Shown: positions 1-8,940, numbered from the stretch's first letter. The stretch: DNA of 64,000 bases from Platerodrilus igneus (GCA_036346225.1 JARFIW010000139.1:5208001-5272000), one strand, 5' to 3'. Notes: a model not told the origin generated them from the sequence alone. Translations and numbers: made by a program.

Positions 1-69
1 TGTAGAATTGAATGGCCGTTGGTCGTTTTACAAGGAGTGGGGAAGAAAAATACAGGCAACTCAAGTGGG

Positions 70-112
70 GCTGTAGGTATATAAGCGTTGCTGGAGGCGG
101 CATTCTTTCTCT
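70..112 (+). promoter_or_regulatory. Possible TATA-box core promoter
   Basis: A TATATAAG box lies at 78-85, followed about 25 bases later by a pyrimidine-rich stretch (cattctttct, 101-110) that could hold a start site. An exon-like ORF begins about 200 bases downstream. The match to an animal TATA promoter is by eye only. In AT-rich DNA such boxes arise by chance, so this is weak. Confidence 0.25.
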
Positions 113-297
113 TATTTTCCAAGTCTACAGAAGAACATCCTAGCTTCCAACCACGTAACTAGTGCAGTCCAATTTACAATTTACAAGTGTTTTGATGCAC
201 AAGTAGGTGCAACTGAGTTTTAACGGAGTGAACCGTAGTAAATCATTATAGTAATACTTGAAGCAGGGTGACTTGTAAGTAGCAAACTATTTACAAA

Positions 298-516
298 TTG
301 AATGAGGGTGCTTGTTGCACATTGATTGGAAGAAGAGGTGATGTTTGGACCTGGAGCAGCAGTCCAGAGGAATTGTTGAGGATTTGGGGTGAACAACGAA
401 TTCGAGATAGGATTGCTGTTTACAATGGAAGGCAACAACATGGAGTGATCCAGGTACGTGCAGTCAATTTGGAAGACATCTACAGAGGTGGTGATCTGGA
501 AGAAGAAAACATTCTC
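298..516 (+). CDS. Exon-like ORF, unidentified protein
   Basis: An ORF from the ATG at 301 runs open to 555, but base composition and codon use look coding only to about 516. There the sequence cag|gtaacg resembles a 5' splice site. A second candidate donor, cag|gtacgtg, lies at about 450. The translated piece is hydrophilic and rich in Arg, Glu and Gln, with a Trp-containing start (DVWTW) and an acidic end (GGDLEEENILQ). It is clearly richer in G and C than its flanks. No family was recognised. It could be a first coding exon of a host gene driven by the TATA box near 78, or part of an unknown repeat. A further donor-like site follows at about 1131 (cttcagaaggtacgc). Confidence 0.3.
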
Positions 517-559
517 CAGGTAACGAATTTTTTGTTGAAACTGTTGTGCTTGTGATGAT

Positions 560-1340
560 TTATTTAAACCATTAGTGATTTGAGTTTTATTTGGAGAAAA
601 TTTTTATGAACCGAAAATTAATTTTATTGACATATGTAAAAGACAATTTTTTTATTATAAATCTGAAGGTGTAAATGCTCGTATAATATTTCACAGATGT
701 AAGAGGTAAACGGGTCTTTTGTTTAATTTTAAGTGCAAAAATTTGTGCGCACATATAAAAAGGTTTATACTGAGCTCACCCTAGACCAGGGGAAAATAAA
801 TTAAGGTTTTGGAATCGGCCCATCTACTTTGAAATAAAACAATGAATGTAGAGGAGCATAAATTCACGGGTATATTTGATTGATGACTTTATTACCAAGT
901 AGGGCTTTGAAATGTTTAACGTGGATAAATATTGCAAATATTGAGATTGTGTGAATTTATTATTTATGTTGTCAGAATAAACGGGTTGTATGTTTTTGTC
1001 GAATTATTTTTTTATTTTTTTTTTATTAATTATAAAGGTTGTTGAGAGAATGAGTAGCTGTGGTGAGTATCTCTGAAGAAGTAGTGAGCAAAGCTAGCCG
1101 TGGAATGTCAGTTGGAAAGCATCTTCAGAAGGTACGCAACTAGAACCACTTCATAATCAAAGCTTGAACTCAAAAATTTATTTAGGTAAAATTTAGTGGA
1201 GTTTTTTTTATTTTCTGCAAGTTTCATATAGCAACTCAAATAGAGGCACGAAGTTTTAGGGCTTCTTTCCAGGAAGACGGTGCATTTTTATGACGTCCAA
1301 AGTGTAGGGCACGAAGAAATCACCAAGGTTCCCGAGAAAG
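560..1340. other. AT-rich DNA with no recognised gene
   Basis: No ORF, RNA gene or transposon end was recognised. Donor-like sites near 1052 (gtggtgagta) and 1131 (aaggtacgc) could mark small exons of the same unknown transcript as 298-516, but nothing confirms it. Confidence 0.4.
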
Positions 1341-1345
1341 CAGAG

Positions 1346-1348
<3 letters not shown>

Positions 1349-1406
<58 letters not shown>
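1349..1406. repeat. (TA)n microsatellite
   Basis: About 29 uninterrupted TA units lie directly next to the left arm of the inverted SINE pair. Confidence 0.95.
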
Positions 1407-1409
<3 letters not shown>

Positions 1410-1572
1410 TAATAAGATGAAATAATAACTTAGACTTTTAAGTAAAGCCCAAATGATCATTTCAAATCGAGCTAGTAATTGAAAGAAGGAAAATATAAGG
1501 CCTTGGACAGGATTTGAACCTGCATCTCAGTTTTGCCGGAACTGTGCGTTTACCAATTACGCTACCGAGGCC
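1407..1572 (-). repeat. tRNA-derived SINE copy (left, inverted arm)
   Basis: Read on the minus strand, a tRNA-like head (1499-1572) is followed by a body of about 92 bases ending in TTATTAATT. The same body occurs in the opposite orientation at 1727-1822, starting CTTATATTTTCC and passing through ATTACTAGCTCGATTTGAAA. The A-box region (GTAGCGTAATTGGTAAACGC) and B box (GGTTCAAATCC) are those of a pol III promoter. This fits a tRNA-derived SINE, although the family is not one I can name. Confidence 0.6.
1499..1572 (-). tRNA. tRNA-like head of a SINE (pseudo-tRNA)
   Basis: On the minus strand the 74 bases can be folded as a cloverleaf. GGCCTCG pairs with CAAGGCC with one mismatch, the D stem is GCG/CGC, the anticodon stem is CAGTT/AACTG with loop CCGGCAA, and the T arm is CAGG-TTCAAAT-CCTG. 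The loop would present anticodon GGC (Ala), but position 33 is C instead of the invariant U. The acceptor and T stem are also joined by an extra base. Together with the repeated downstream body, this argues for a tRNA-derived SINE head, not a working tRNA gene. Confidence 0.45.
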
Positions 1573-1689
1573 GATGGCTATAATTGGGAAATTTACAAAT
1601 CTACATCGTGTACAGTACCATATATAAATCTAACTTTCAATTACGTTTAGCATTTTGTCAATCATATCTGAAATTGTCAAGTTTTTGAC

Positions 1690-1822
1690 TTATGTCAGAT
1701 ATAGACAGGTTCAAATCTTGTCCAAAGCCTTATATTTTCCTTCTTTCAATTACTAGCTCGATTTGAAATGATCATTTGGGCTTTACTTAAAAGTCTAAGT
1801 TATTATTTCATCTTATTAATTG
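1690..1822 (+). repeat. tRNA-derived SINE copy (right, inverted arm)
   Basis: The plus strand carries the tRNA 3' half (GACAGGTTCAAATCTTGTCC at about 1702-1721) and then the same ~92-base body as the left copy, ending at TTATTAATT near 1822. The tRNA 5' half is not recognisable. The two copies face each other across about 120 bases and could pair as a long hairpin. Confidence 0.6.
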
Positions 1823-1871
1823 CAATACGTTAGTATTTATCAACTTACCTTGTGTAAAAAACTATTATAAT

Positions 1872-2100
1872 TAGGGTGGGCATACGGGATTTTGCGTATC
1901 GAATATCGATACATATTCTATATCGATATGTATCGATATATCGAATATCGATATATCATGTATCGATACGTATCGATACGTATCGATCTATCGATGCGTA
2001 TCGATACGATGATCGACGCATGTATCGATGCGTATCGGGCGATCGATACATATCGATTCGTATCGATGCGTATCGATACGATAGATACGTAGCGGTACGT
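1872..2100 (+). repeat. CGATA-rich palindromic repeat element, truncated copy
   Basis: The sequence begins TAGGGTGGGCATACGGG, followed by GATTTTGCGTATCGAATATC. It then becomes an irregular run of TATCGATA/CGTATCGATACG units, nearly self-complementary at every scale. The start matches the complete copy at 3965-4199. The 3' end is lost at a TA microsatellite (2101-2130). Long ORFs through this run (such as 1876-2259) are artefacts of the repeat. Confidence 0.8.
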
Positions 2101-2130
2101 ATAGATATATATATATATATATATATATAT
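2101..2130. repeat. (TA)n microsatellite
   Basis: A TA run separates the CGATA-rich element from the inverted ribozyme-bearing monomer. Confidence 0.85.
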
Positions 2131-2138
2131 AGATATCG

Positions 2139-2640
2139 AAACAAACTCTATGAAAATAATGAGTTATTGACGTATAATCGGGCTGGTAGTTATATAGCCA
2201 TTTACAAACATACTTATTACTTCATGACATCCACTGACCGACGGTTTCGGCTTTATTAAGCCTCCTCAGAGTGAAATAGTCTCAAGAACCCCATGAAGTA
2301 ATCGAAGCTATTATAATGATATAATTTCGGAACAATCACTGTACTATGGCAAAGTAAATAAAACCGCCATCAGGTGATAAAACACCAACACTACTAAAGT
2401 GTGGAAGTACAGAATTGAACCGAAACTACATAATAAATCCTATAGATGGCTATACAAGTACGTGAGGCCATTTGAGATTTGCGAATGTTACAAAAAATTT
2501 ATTTGCAAACGTAACAAACCTTCTCGCGGCGACACCGGGTTCATGCCCCAAGGCAAATCAAATAACAGAACGGTTATTTGCAGTCCGCAATAAGAAATTG
2601 TGTAAAACAATATATAAAATAAGATGTATCTGTAAACAAA
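2139..2640 (-). repeat. ~519-bp hammerhead repeat, inverted monomer
   Basis: This stretch is the reverse complement of the two direct monomers that follow, base for base apart from scattered changes. It covers a whole monomer as a circular permutation, from the GTTTGTTTACAG junction at about 2640 back to GAGTTTGTTTC at 2139. It contains an intact hammerhead motif on the minus strand. The palindrome centre is at 2640/2641. No ORF of note lies within the monomer. Confidence 0.9.
2229..2276 (-). ncRNA. Type I hammerhead ribozyme motif, intact core (copy 1)
   Basis: Read on the minus strand, helix I is UUCACU paired with AGUGGA (six pairs including one G-U). The core CUGAGGA follows, then helix II GGCUU-AAUA-AAGCC, then GAA. 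Helix III is a minimal ACC-GUC-GGU, followed by C as the base before the cleavage site. This matches the hammerhead consensus CUGANGA / GAAA / UH. The very short helix III with helix I open is the form reported for Penelope-like element and animal retrozyme hammerheads. Self-cleavage is inferred from the fold. Predicted cleavage falls between the complements of plus-strand positions 2236 and 2235. Confidence 0.85.
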
Positions 2641-3159
2641 CCGTTCTGTTATTATTTGATTTGCCTTGGGGCATGAACCCGGGTGTCGTCGCGAGAAGGT
2701 TTGTTACGTTTGCAAATAAATTTTGCTTGTAACATTCCGCAAATCTCAAATGGCCTCACGTACTTGTATAGCCATCTATAGGATTTATTATGTAGTTTCG
2801 GTTCAATTCTGTACTTCCACACTTTAGTAGTGTTGGTGTTTTATCACCTGATGGCGGTTTTATTTACTTTTGCCATAGTACAGTGATTGTTCCGAAATTA
2901 TATCATTATAATAGCTTCGATTACTTCATAGGGTTCTTGGAGACTATTTCACCTGAGGAGGCTTAATAAAGCCGAAACCGTCGGTCAGTGGATGTTTCTC
3001 CCTATGAAGTAATAAGCTAATGTTTTGTAAATGGCTATATAACTACCAGCCCGATTTGTATTCGTCAATAGGCTCTATTATTTTCATAGAGTTTGTTTAC
3101 AGATACATCTTATTTTATATATTGTTTTACACAATTTCTTATTGCGGACTGCAAATAAC
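2641..3159 (+). repeat. ~519-bp hammerhead repeat, direct monomer A
   Basis: This is the first of two direct tandem monomers. Landmarks repeat at a spacing of 518-519 bases: AACCGTTCTG at 2639 and 3157, and the predicted ribozyme cleavage bases at 2986 and 3505. The unit has no coding capacity and carries one hammerhead motif on the plus strand. Tandem organisation with one ribozyme per unit is what an element processed from multimeric RNA would show. Confidence 0.9.
2945..2993 (+). ncRNA. Hammerhead ribozyme motif, helix I damaged (copy 2)
   Basis: Core CUGAGGA (2953-2959), helix II GGCUU-AAUA-AAGCC, GAA and helix III ACC-GUC-GGU followed by C2986 are identical to the other copies. However, two bases just 5' of the core are missing: TTCAC-CTGAGGA instead of TTCACT-CTGAGGA. 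Helix I can then pair only if the first base after the cleavage site bulges out. I expect weak or no activity in this copy. Confidence 0.75.
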
Positions 3160-3686
3160 CGTTCTGTTATTATTTGATTTGCCTTGGGGCATGAACCCGG
3201 GTGTCGCCGCGAGAAGGTTTGTTACGTTTGCAAATAAATTTTGCTTGTAACATTCCGCAAATCTCAAATGGCCTCACGTACTTGTATAGCCATCTATAGG
3301 ATTTATTATGTAGTTTCGGTTCAATTCTGTACTTCCACACTTTAGTAGTGTTGGTGTTTTATCACCTGATGGCGGTTTTATTTACTTTTGCCATAGTACA
3401 GTGATTGTTCCGAAATTATATCATTATAATAGCTTCGATTACTTCATAGGGTTCTTGGAGACTATTTCACTCTGAGGAGGCTTAATAAAGCCGAAACCGT
3501 CGGTCAGTGGATGTTTCCTCCCTATGAAGTAATAAGCTAATGTTTTGTAAATGGCTATATAACTACCAGCCCGATTTGTATTCGTCAATAGGCTCTATTA
3601 TTTTCATAGAGTTTGTTTACAGATACATCTTATTTTATATATTGTTTACACAATTTCTTATTGCGGACTGCAAATAACCGTTCTGT

Positions 3687-3690
<4 letters not shown>
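3160..3690 (+). repeat. ~519-bp hammerhead repeat, direct monomer B
   Basis: This second direct monomer is nearly identical to monomer A. Differences include GTCGCC for GTCGTC near 3203 and the restored TC before the ribozyme core. The start of a third unit is cut off by a TA microsatellite after TTCTGTTATT at about 3690. Confidence 0.9.
3464..3513 (+). ncRNA. Type I hammerhead ribozyme motif, intact core (copy 3)
   Basis: Helix I is TTCACT (3466-3471) paired with AGTGGA (3506-3511). The core CTGAGGA is at 3472-3478, helix II is GGCTT-AATA-AAGCC (3479-3492) and GAA follows. Helix III is ACC-GTC-GGT (3496-3504), and C3505 precedes the predicted cleavage site. All conserved hammerhead positions are present. 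The fold was built by hand and activity is inferred. Confidence 0.85.

Positions 3691-3727
<37 letters not shown>
3691..3727. repeat. (TA)n microsatellite
   Basis: A TA run ends the hammerhead repeat array. A short CGATA-like stretch (3728-3815) follows. Confidence 0.9.
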
Positions 3728-3732
<5 letters not shown>

Positions 3733-3815
3733 TCGTATCGGAACGTTTAGATGTGTAGATTAAATATACATATCGAGACGTAGCGATACCTATCGGTACG
3801 AATCGATACGCATCT
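3728..3815 (+). repeat. Degenerate CGATA-rich fragment
   Basis: Units such as CGTATCGG, CGAGACGTAGCGATACC and CGAATCGATACGC resemble the flanking CGATA-rich elements. This could be the displaced remainder of the element that starts at 1872, with the ribozyme array inserted between. Confidence 0.5.
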
Positions 3816-3964
3816 ATAAATTTTTCTACTTTTTCTTTGGGAATAAAATCACAAGATCGTTTTAAAATAATGTATTTACTGACAATTCGATCTTTCACTT
3901 AAGATTGTTTCTTATCAAAATAATTAAAGTTTCAAGTTTAATATTTGTGATATAAGTATGTATA

Positions 3965-4199
3965 TAGGGGTGGGCGATACGGGATTTTGCGTATCGAATA
4001 TCGATACATATTCTATATCGATACGTATCGATACGTATCGATACGTATCGTTGCGCATCGATACGTATCGATACATATCGATACGTATCGATACATATCG
4101 AGTATCGATATATCGATATTTATTTTTTGCTGTATCGGGGGGTCGATACGGGGGTCGTATCGATACGTATCGATATATCGATACGCCGACCCAGCCCTA
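3965..4199 (+). mobile_element. CGATA-rich palindromic element, complete copy (hAT-like MITE?)
   Basis: It starts TAGGGGTGGGCGATACGGG and ends CCGACCCAGCCCTA, so its ends are imperfect inverted repeats of the TAGGG-TGGG type seen in hAT elements. The interior is almost wholly (CGATACGTAT)n-like and self-complementary. An 8-bp target duplication is not evident (TATGTATA on the left, CTTATAAT on the right), so superfamily assignment is tentative. ORFs crossing it are repeat artefacts. Confidence 0.55.
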
Positions 4200-4218
4200 C
4201 TTATAATATTTATATATA

Positions 4219-6068
4219 CAGGGTGGTCCGGTTTTCATTAGCCAGCATTTATCTTCTGAACTATGCAAGATATAGAAAAATTTTATGGGAAAAAGTTGTT
4301 TGAATATATTTTCTCTACAAATATAAGGCATTAAGTATTTTTCATGGCCTACTATATTTGAGCAATAATATGTCACTTTGGTTTTTTAAATAGAACACCC
4401 TGTATATTTTTTTGAAAAGATATTCTACTTGAAATTGTCTTTACAGCAATATACCACAACCAATGAGTTCTTGTCAGAATGCACTAAATAATTCAAATAA
4501 TAGAATTCCAATAGGAAACTGTGATTATTGTTTATTTACTGTATAAATTAATAAATTGAAATTTTTTTCTACATACATCTGAAAATAATAGCTACCAAGA
4601 AAACTAATTATCTTAGTAAATGTTCAAATTGTTCACCATTACAATCTAAACATTTATTAACTTGAATAATTAAATTTTTTTTAGCATCTTGCAGCATGAC
4701 CGGGGTAATTAGCAAGCAAGCTGCTCTTATTTTTGCGATTAACTCTTCAAGATTTTGAAAAGGGGTAGAATTAGAATTACACTCGATCTTTTAAAAACCC
4801 CCAAACAAAGAAATCAAGAACTGACGAATCAGGTGATCGGGGAGGCCACAAAGTCGGTCCCCTATTACTGATCCAGCTCTGACCAAACTCATTATTTAAA
4901 TAATGTGTAACATTGATTCCATTATGTGGTGCAGCGCCATCGTGTTGAAACCATAAGTTTCGCCTGATAACTAGGAAAATATCATCTAAGAAATCTTGAA
5001 ACGAAGTTTGCAAAACATCAAATATCTATTTTGGGTTAAACTACCATTAAAGGAATACGGACCCGGTGTGCGGTCACCTACTACACCTATCTACACATTC
5101 ACTGAAAATCGTATTTGTGAACGGGTTTCAACAAATTGCAAAGGATTTCTATCATTTCAATAATGTGTATTTTTTCTGCCATTTTTCATGCCATTTTTAT
5201 GAAAGTTAGATTCATCAGTCCAAATTATACTGTCCAAAAATTCTCTTCCTATACATTCAATATCCATATACAAAAACCAACTCGGCTGTTGGCATAATTG
5301 GGATGTAATGTTTGAACTAAATGCATCTTTATTGTTTTCATTGAATGACGCCTCAAAACATAAAAAATCTGTCGAAACGTTTAGTTCAGCTGCAGCTTGT
5401 CTCGGAGAAACTTTAGGATAAGGTCTAAAGTAGGCCAAAATAATCAATTTATGTTGTACTTGATTTCTGGTGATAGTTGAAAAGCTACCATTGGACCTTA
5501 AAGAATTTTCTAAATTCTTAAATGTATTTATATTTGGTTGTCTACGGTCAAGATATAACTTTCGATATAAAACTGCAGCTTGATGTTTATTGTTGTTTGA
5601 CCTATGAAGACAGCATAACATATCACCTTTTTCATTGTTTGAATAATTCATTTCCATTATTTTGCACGAAACAACTATTAAGAACACAATAATACTTTTA
5701 CTTGTTTATGTGACAGATAATTGTGAATAAACAACTGAAATACTGCAATGGCATTTGTTAACAGAAATAATCAGATTGAAATTCTATTATTTAGGTTATT
5801 TAGCGCACTTTGAATAGAAATCATTGATTGTGGCATATTGCCGTAAAGACAATTTCAAGTAGAATATTTTTTCAAAAAAATATACAGGGTGTTCTATTTA
5901 AAAAACCAAAGCGACCTATTATTGCTCAAATATAGTAGGCCATGAAAAATACTTAATGCCTTATATTTGTAGAGAAAATATATTCAAAAAACTTTTTCCT
6001 ATGAAATTTTTTTATATCTTGCATAGTTCAGAAGATATACGCTGGCTAATGAAAACCAGACCACCCTG
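4219..6068 (-). mobile_element. DD41D IS630/mariner-type transposon with long inverted repeats
   Basis: The element is bounded by CAGGGTGGTCCGG and its inverted copy ending at 6068, with TA on both outer sides (4217-4218 and 6069-6070) inside TA-rich DNA. The terminal inverted repeats are unusually long, about 300 bases each (4219-4517 and 5775-6068). They are diverged by scattered changes and contain an inner copy of the end motif (ACACCCTGTATA). A broken transposase gene lies on the minus strand. Confidence 0.85.
4777..5687 (-). pseudogene. Broken transposase, helix-turn-helix plus DD41D domain
   Basis: Two minus-strand pieces make up the gene. The first (5157-5687) has an N-terminal helix-turn-helix region of the kind called DUF4817 (KVSPRQAAAELNVSTDF). 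It ends in the first catalytic block, WTDESNFHKNG. The second (4777-5013) has the second block, FQHDGAAPHN, and the third, SPDSSVLDFFVWG. Counting between the second and third catalytic Asp gives 41 residues, hence DD41D. About 140 bases and a frame change separate the pieces, so the protein is not intact. The family cuts and pastes at TA sites. The flanking inverted repeats place this gene as the element's own transposase. Confidence 0.8.
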
Positions 6069-6069
6069 T

Positions 6070-6365
6070 ATATATATATATATATATATATAAATATATA
6101 TATAAGTTAAATAAAATTGACGACAAAGCTCTCCCTCGTCTTATACCCTTTTCAACATTATCTGCTATAATTGTTTGTTTTGTACATAAATTATAAATTA
6201 TCCGCCTGTCTTTGAAATCTATTGCTACTTCCTCTAAAATTATAAGCAATCTACGATATCAAAACCCACGACTATATCCATTAAACCTGCTACTGTTCTT
6301 TTTCTTACTTTTATCTTTCCGTCGAACACTAACCTTAATGTTAGGATTGTTTCTCTGGCATTACT
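6070..6365 (-). pseudogene. LINE reverse-transcriptase fragment
   Basis: On the minus strand, from 6365 down to 6105, short frames contain reverse-transcriptase pieces. These are a segment like DIVVGFDIVD, a DFKDRRIIYNLCTKQT segment, and the G-rich block ending LSSILFNLY just before a TA microsatellite. The same order appears in the LINE copies at 15.1-15.3 kb and 18.0-18.2 kb. It is a 5' and 3' truncated remnant. Confidence 0.65.
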
Positions 6366-6369
6366 GTTC

Positions 6370-7500
6370 TTCTTAACTTTAATCTTAGCGTGATATCTTG
6401 TTTATATGCACAAAGTGAATGTGGTATTCCATCTGTACGTCAATATTTGTAAACGCTGGTGCAAGATCTCACCAAATATGCGACAGTAATAGTGCAGGTA
6501 AGGGCAGTTTGGAAAAGAACATCGGTGGGTACGCTTGTTTTGCAGCAAGCTGAGCGAACGTATTAGATTGAGTCGGTAAGGGCTGATGCTGTTGTTGTAA
6601 AAGGGAGTAATTAATTGCGGACATATTCTACAAGTTTACAATTAATTCTAAATCTAAAAACGGCGTCAAGCAAGTCGTGGCAAGTGCGTACCATTGAAAA
6701 ACGCAACAGTAATTTTTCCTGAATTATTAGTTAAGTCAGACTGATCCAACTTTACCGAAAAATTCGTGCGCATGACCCAAAGAGAGAAAATTCGGTGAAG
6801 AGGAAATACAGGTGTTTATGTTTGTAATTCTGTAGCTGAACTTAATTTCCTAGTTATATTGTTTGTTTACTAGATATAATATATACTTGCTGCGGGAATA
6901 GTTTCCCGCAATGACACCAACTTACAATATATAGGTGCTTTTACAAGAAAGTATTTTTAAATTGAATGCGCACCCTGAGATTAGACTATCTGTTTAAAAG
7001 AAGTGCGCATATTACAATCGCTGCTAATCTCTTCTTTAAATTTATCGTATATTGTTTAAAGAGTGGTACGATTTCTAATCTCTACAAGTTCTATTAACGG
7101 CCAGGCGAATGACTTGGTTTTCATGTTTCTAGAACAATGTAATTTTGAATTACCGACGCTATCTTTCTGCAACGAATTACGAAATATTGGACTTGGTATA
7201 GTGGCCATATATTTCTAATCTTGCGCTTTTGTGAATTTCCGTACCCTGTATCTATGGTATAAATGTTGGCACACATTTTCACCTAGTAATTGATATCATT
7301 ACGAGGCAATATGGCTTCTTTTGTTTCTGTACCTCATGTATTACTGTGAATGCAATAAGTTAGAACCTCTGTTTGTTGAACTAATTCTATACTTTGCTTT
7401 CTACAAGTATCTTCAGGAGAAACATTAGTGCAAATTTGTTTTTAGTGCTTAACAAGCAGCCATCTTAAATTAGAGTAACCACTCAACTGTTACATCCGCG
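6370..7500. other. No recognised gene
   Basis: This is mixed-composition, possibly unique DNA without a supported ORF. A perfect small hairpin, TGCGGGAA/TTCCCGCA with loop TAGT, sits at 6891-6910. Confidence 0.4.
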
Positions 7501-7513
7501 AGAAAAAGAGAGA

Positions 7514-7588
7514 ATGGCTTTCAAAAGTGTTGTCTTCATCTTTTGTGCTCTTTTTCTCTTTTCTCTACAGAAAAGTATTCCATTGTAG
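7514..7588 (+). CDS. Possible signal-peptide exon, 24 codons
   Basis: The ATG at 7514 starts a short frame of 24 residues (MAFKSVVFIFCALFLFSLQ and five more). It looks like a secretion signal: a Lys near the start, then a hydrophobic core with Cys and Ala. The frame stops at 7586, but GTAGGT at about 7585 could be a splice donor just before the stop, as in first exons of small secreted peptides. The stretch ctctttttctcttttctctacag also reads as a polypyrimidine tract and 3' splice site, so the opposite interpretation is equally open. Confidence 0.2.
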   Translation: MAFKSVVFIFCALFLFSLQKSIPL

Positions 7589-7613
7589 GTATACTGGTGG
7601 CATGTCATTTTGA

Positions 7614-7856
7614 ATGTCATGGGCATTGCCACATAATATTATGAGGAATATGTTCTTGGATCCGCTTCACTTTCGATACCATCAGAGCCACCTTCTAGAG
7701 TACGTGACGCCAGGCTGCACGACAGGATTGGAAACTTTTTGCCATCAGCTCGCTCTAATTTCTACCTATCAAGGATGTCACCCGTATGCTATCAGCTCCA
7801 CATACCAGACACAGGTTACCGAAGCATGGGAATCTTATCCCAGTCATCGCCGCTAA
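7614..7856 (+). CDS. Unidentified ORF, 80 codons
   Basis: This ORF (ATG at 7614 or shortly after) is richer in G and C than its surroundings and rich in His, Tyr and Ser, with three Cys. No motif or family was recognised and no repeat copy was seen elsewhere in the window. It could be chance or a fragment of an unknown gene. Confidence 0.15.
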   Translation: MSWALPHNIMRNMFLDPLHFRYHQSHLLEYVTPGCTTGLETFCHQLALISTYQGCHPYAISSTYQTQVTEAWESYPSHRR

Positions 7857-7989
7857 GTGTCGTATTTCATTCAGCGTAACGATGGACATCATCCTCTACA
7901 CGACACAGATCCAGGTCTTTGTCGTGAAGCCATAGCATTCAATTCTTCAACATAGAAACGCATTCTGCAACTTTACAAACTAAAGTGAT

Positions 7990-8930
7990 TTCAGCGTTAA
8001 AAGACATTTGCAATAACTACGCACTCAAAAACTTTTGTAAATATTTTCTTTGTGCGTTATGTTTTTAACGTATAATTAGTTGATATTTTAACGGGTAAAT
8101 AAATATTATCTCATGCTACAAAGCATTAACAAAGTGACCCAAGACAAACCATAACGTCACAAAAGTAATCTCTGGCGAATTGTACTATAATTTTTAGAAA
8201 GTGAGAAATTGTGATCCTTAAATTGCTGAAACTAAATGCTATTATGAAAGAAAAAAATTATCAATCAATGTAAATGTAAATATTCCCTCCTCTATATCCC
8301 AAAATATGGATTGAAGCAAACAAATGCATAGAATTTTTTGTGGAGAGCTTTACCTGCTTTAATTACGTTTCCTAATTTTCAAGATATTTAGAACCTGTGA
8401 TAAGTTTCATTTTAACGCTTCTATATCCCTACTCCAACAACGCTTAAATAATCTAACACTGTTTCTTAATTCTACAAATCCTGAATAGAAAATTGTCCCA
8501 AATACTTGTACCCAAAATGGTTATCTACTTTTGCTTGCCAAAGTTTGGTTATCTTTTAGTATAGATCTATTAACTATTTACAATAAAAGTTTAATACTGA
8601 CGTTACTTATTCATAACTGCAAAAAATTGCGATGTTGTTTGCGTTCAAATATGTAAAATTGATAAGCAAACATATAAACCTTATTTTTTACATAAAGGTT
8701 ATTCTCGTGATGAACGAACATAGCAAGGTTATCGGAATAATCAGAAAAAATTGCGGAATCTGAAGCAAGAACAAACTAATTGACGTAAAGATAATATATA
8801 ATAAAATGCTTACTATATTCATTATTAGATAATAAATTGTTACATTGGGTTTTCGCTTATCAAATAGGTCTTCTAAGCGATATATATCGCTGACGTCACG
8901 TAACGAAAGTGTTTTAAAAGGGTGGTATTT
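7990..8930. other. AT-rich DNA with no recognised feature
   Basis: Nothing beyond short shadow ORFs was seen. Confidence 0.4.
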
Positions 8931-8940
8931 GTCTTCTATA

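Noticed and set aside
1499..1572. Functional tRNA-Ala gene
   Set aside because: U33 is replaced by C, the stems have a mismatch and an extra base, and the sequence is the head of a repeated SINE.
1876..2259. 127-codon ORF and its overlapping frames
   Set aside because: They run through the CGATA repeat and translate to monotonous Tyr/Arg/Ile/Asp strings; the openness comes from the repeat.
2641..3690. CRISPR-like array
   Set aside because: Units are contiguous 519-base tandem copies without unique spacers, in a eukaryotic context.
3958..4241. 82-84-codon ORFs
   Set aside because: Same CGATA repeat artefact as at 1.9 kb.
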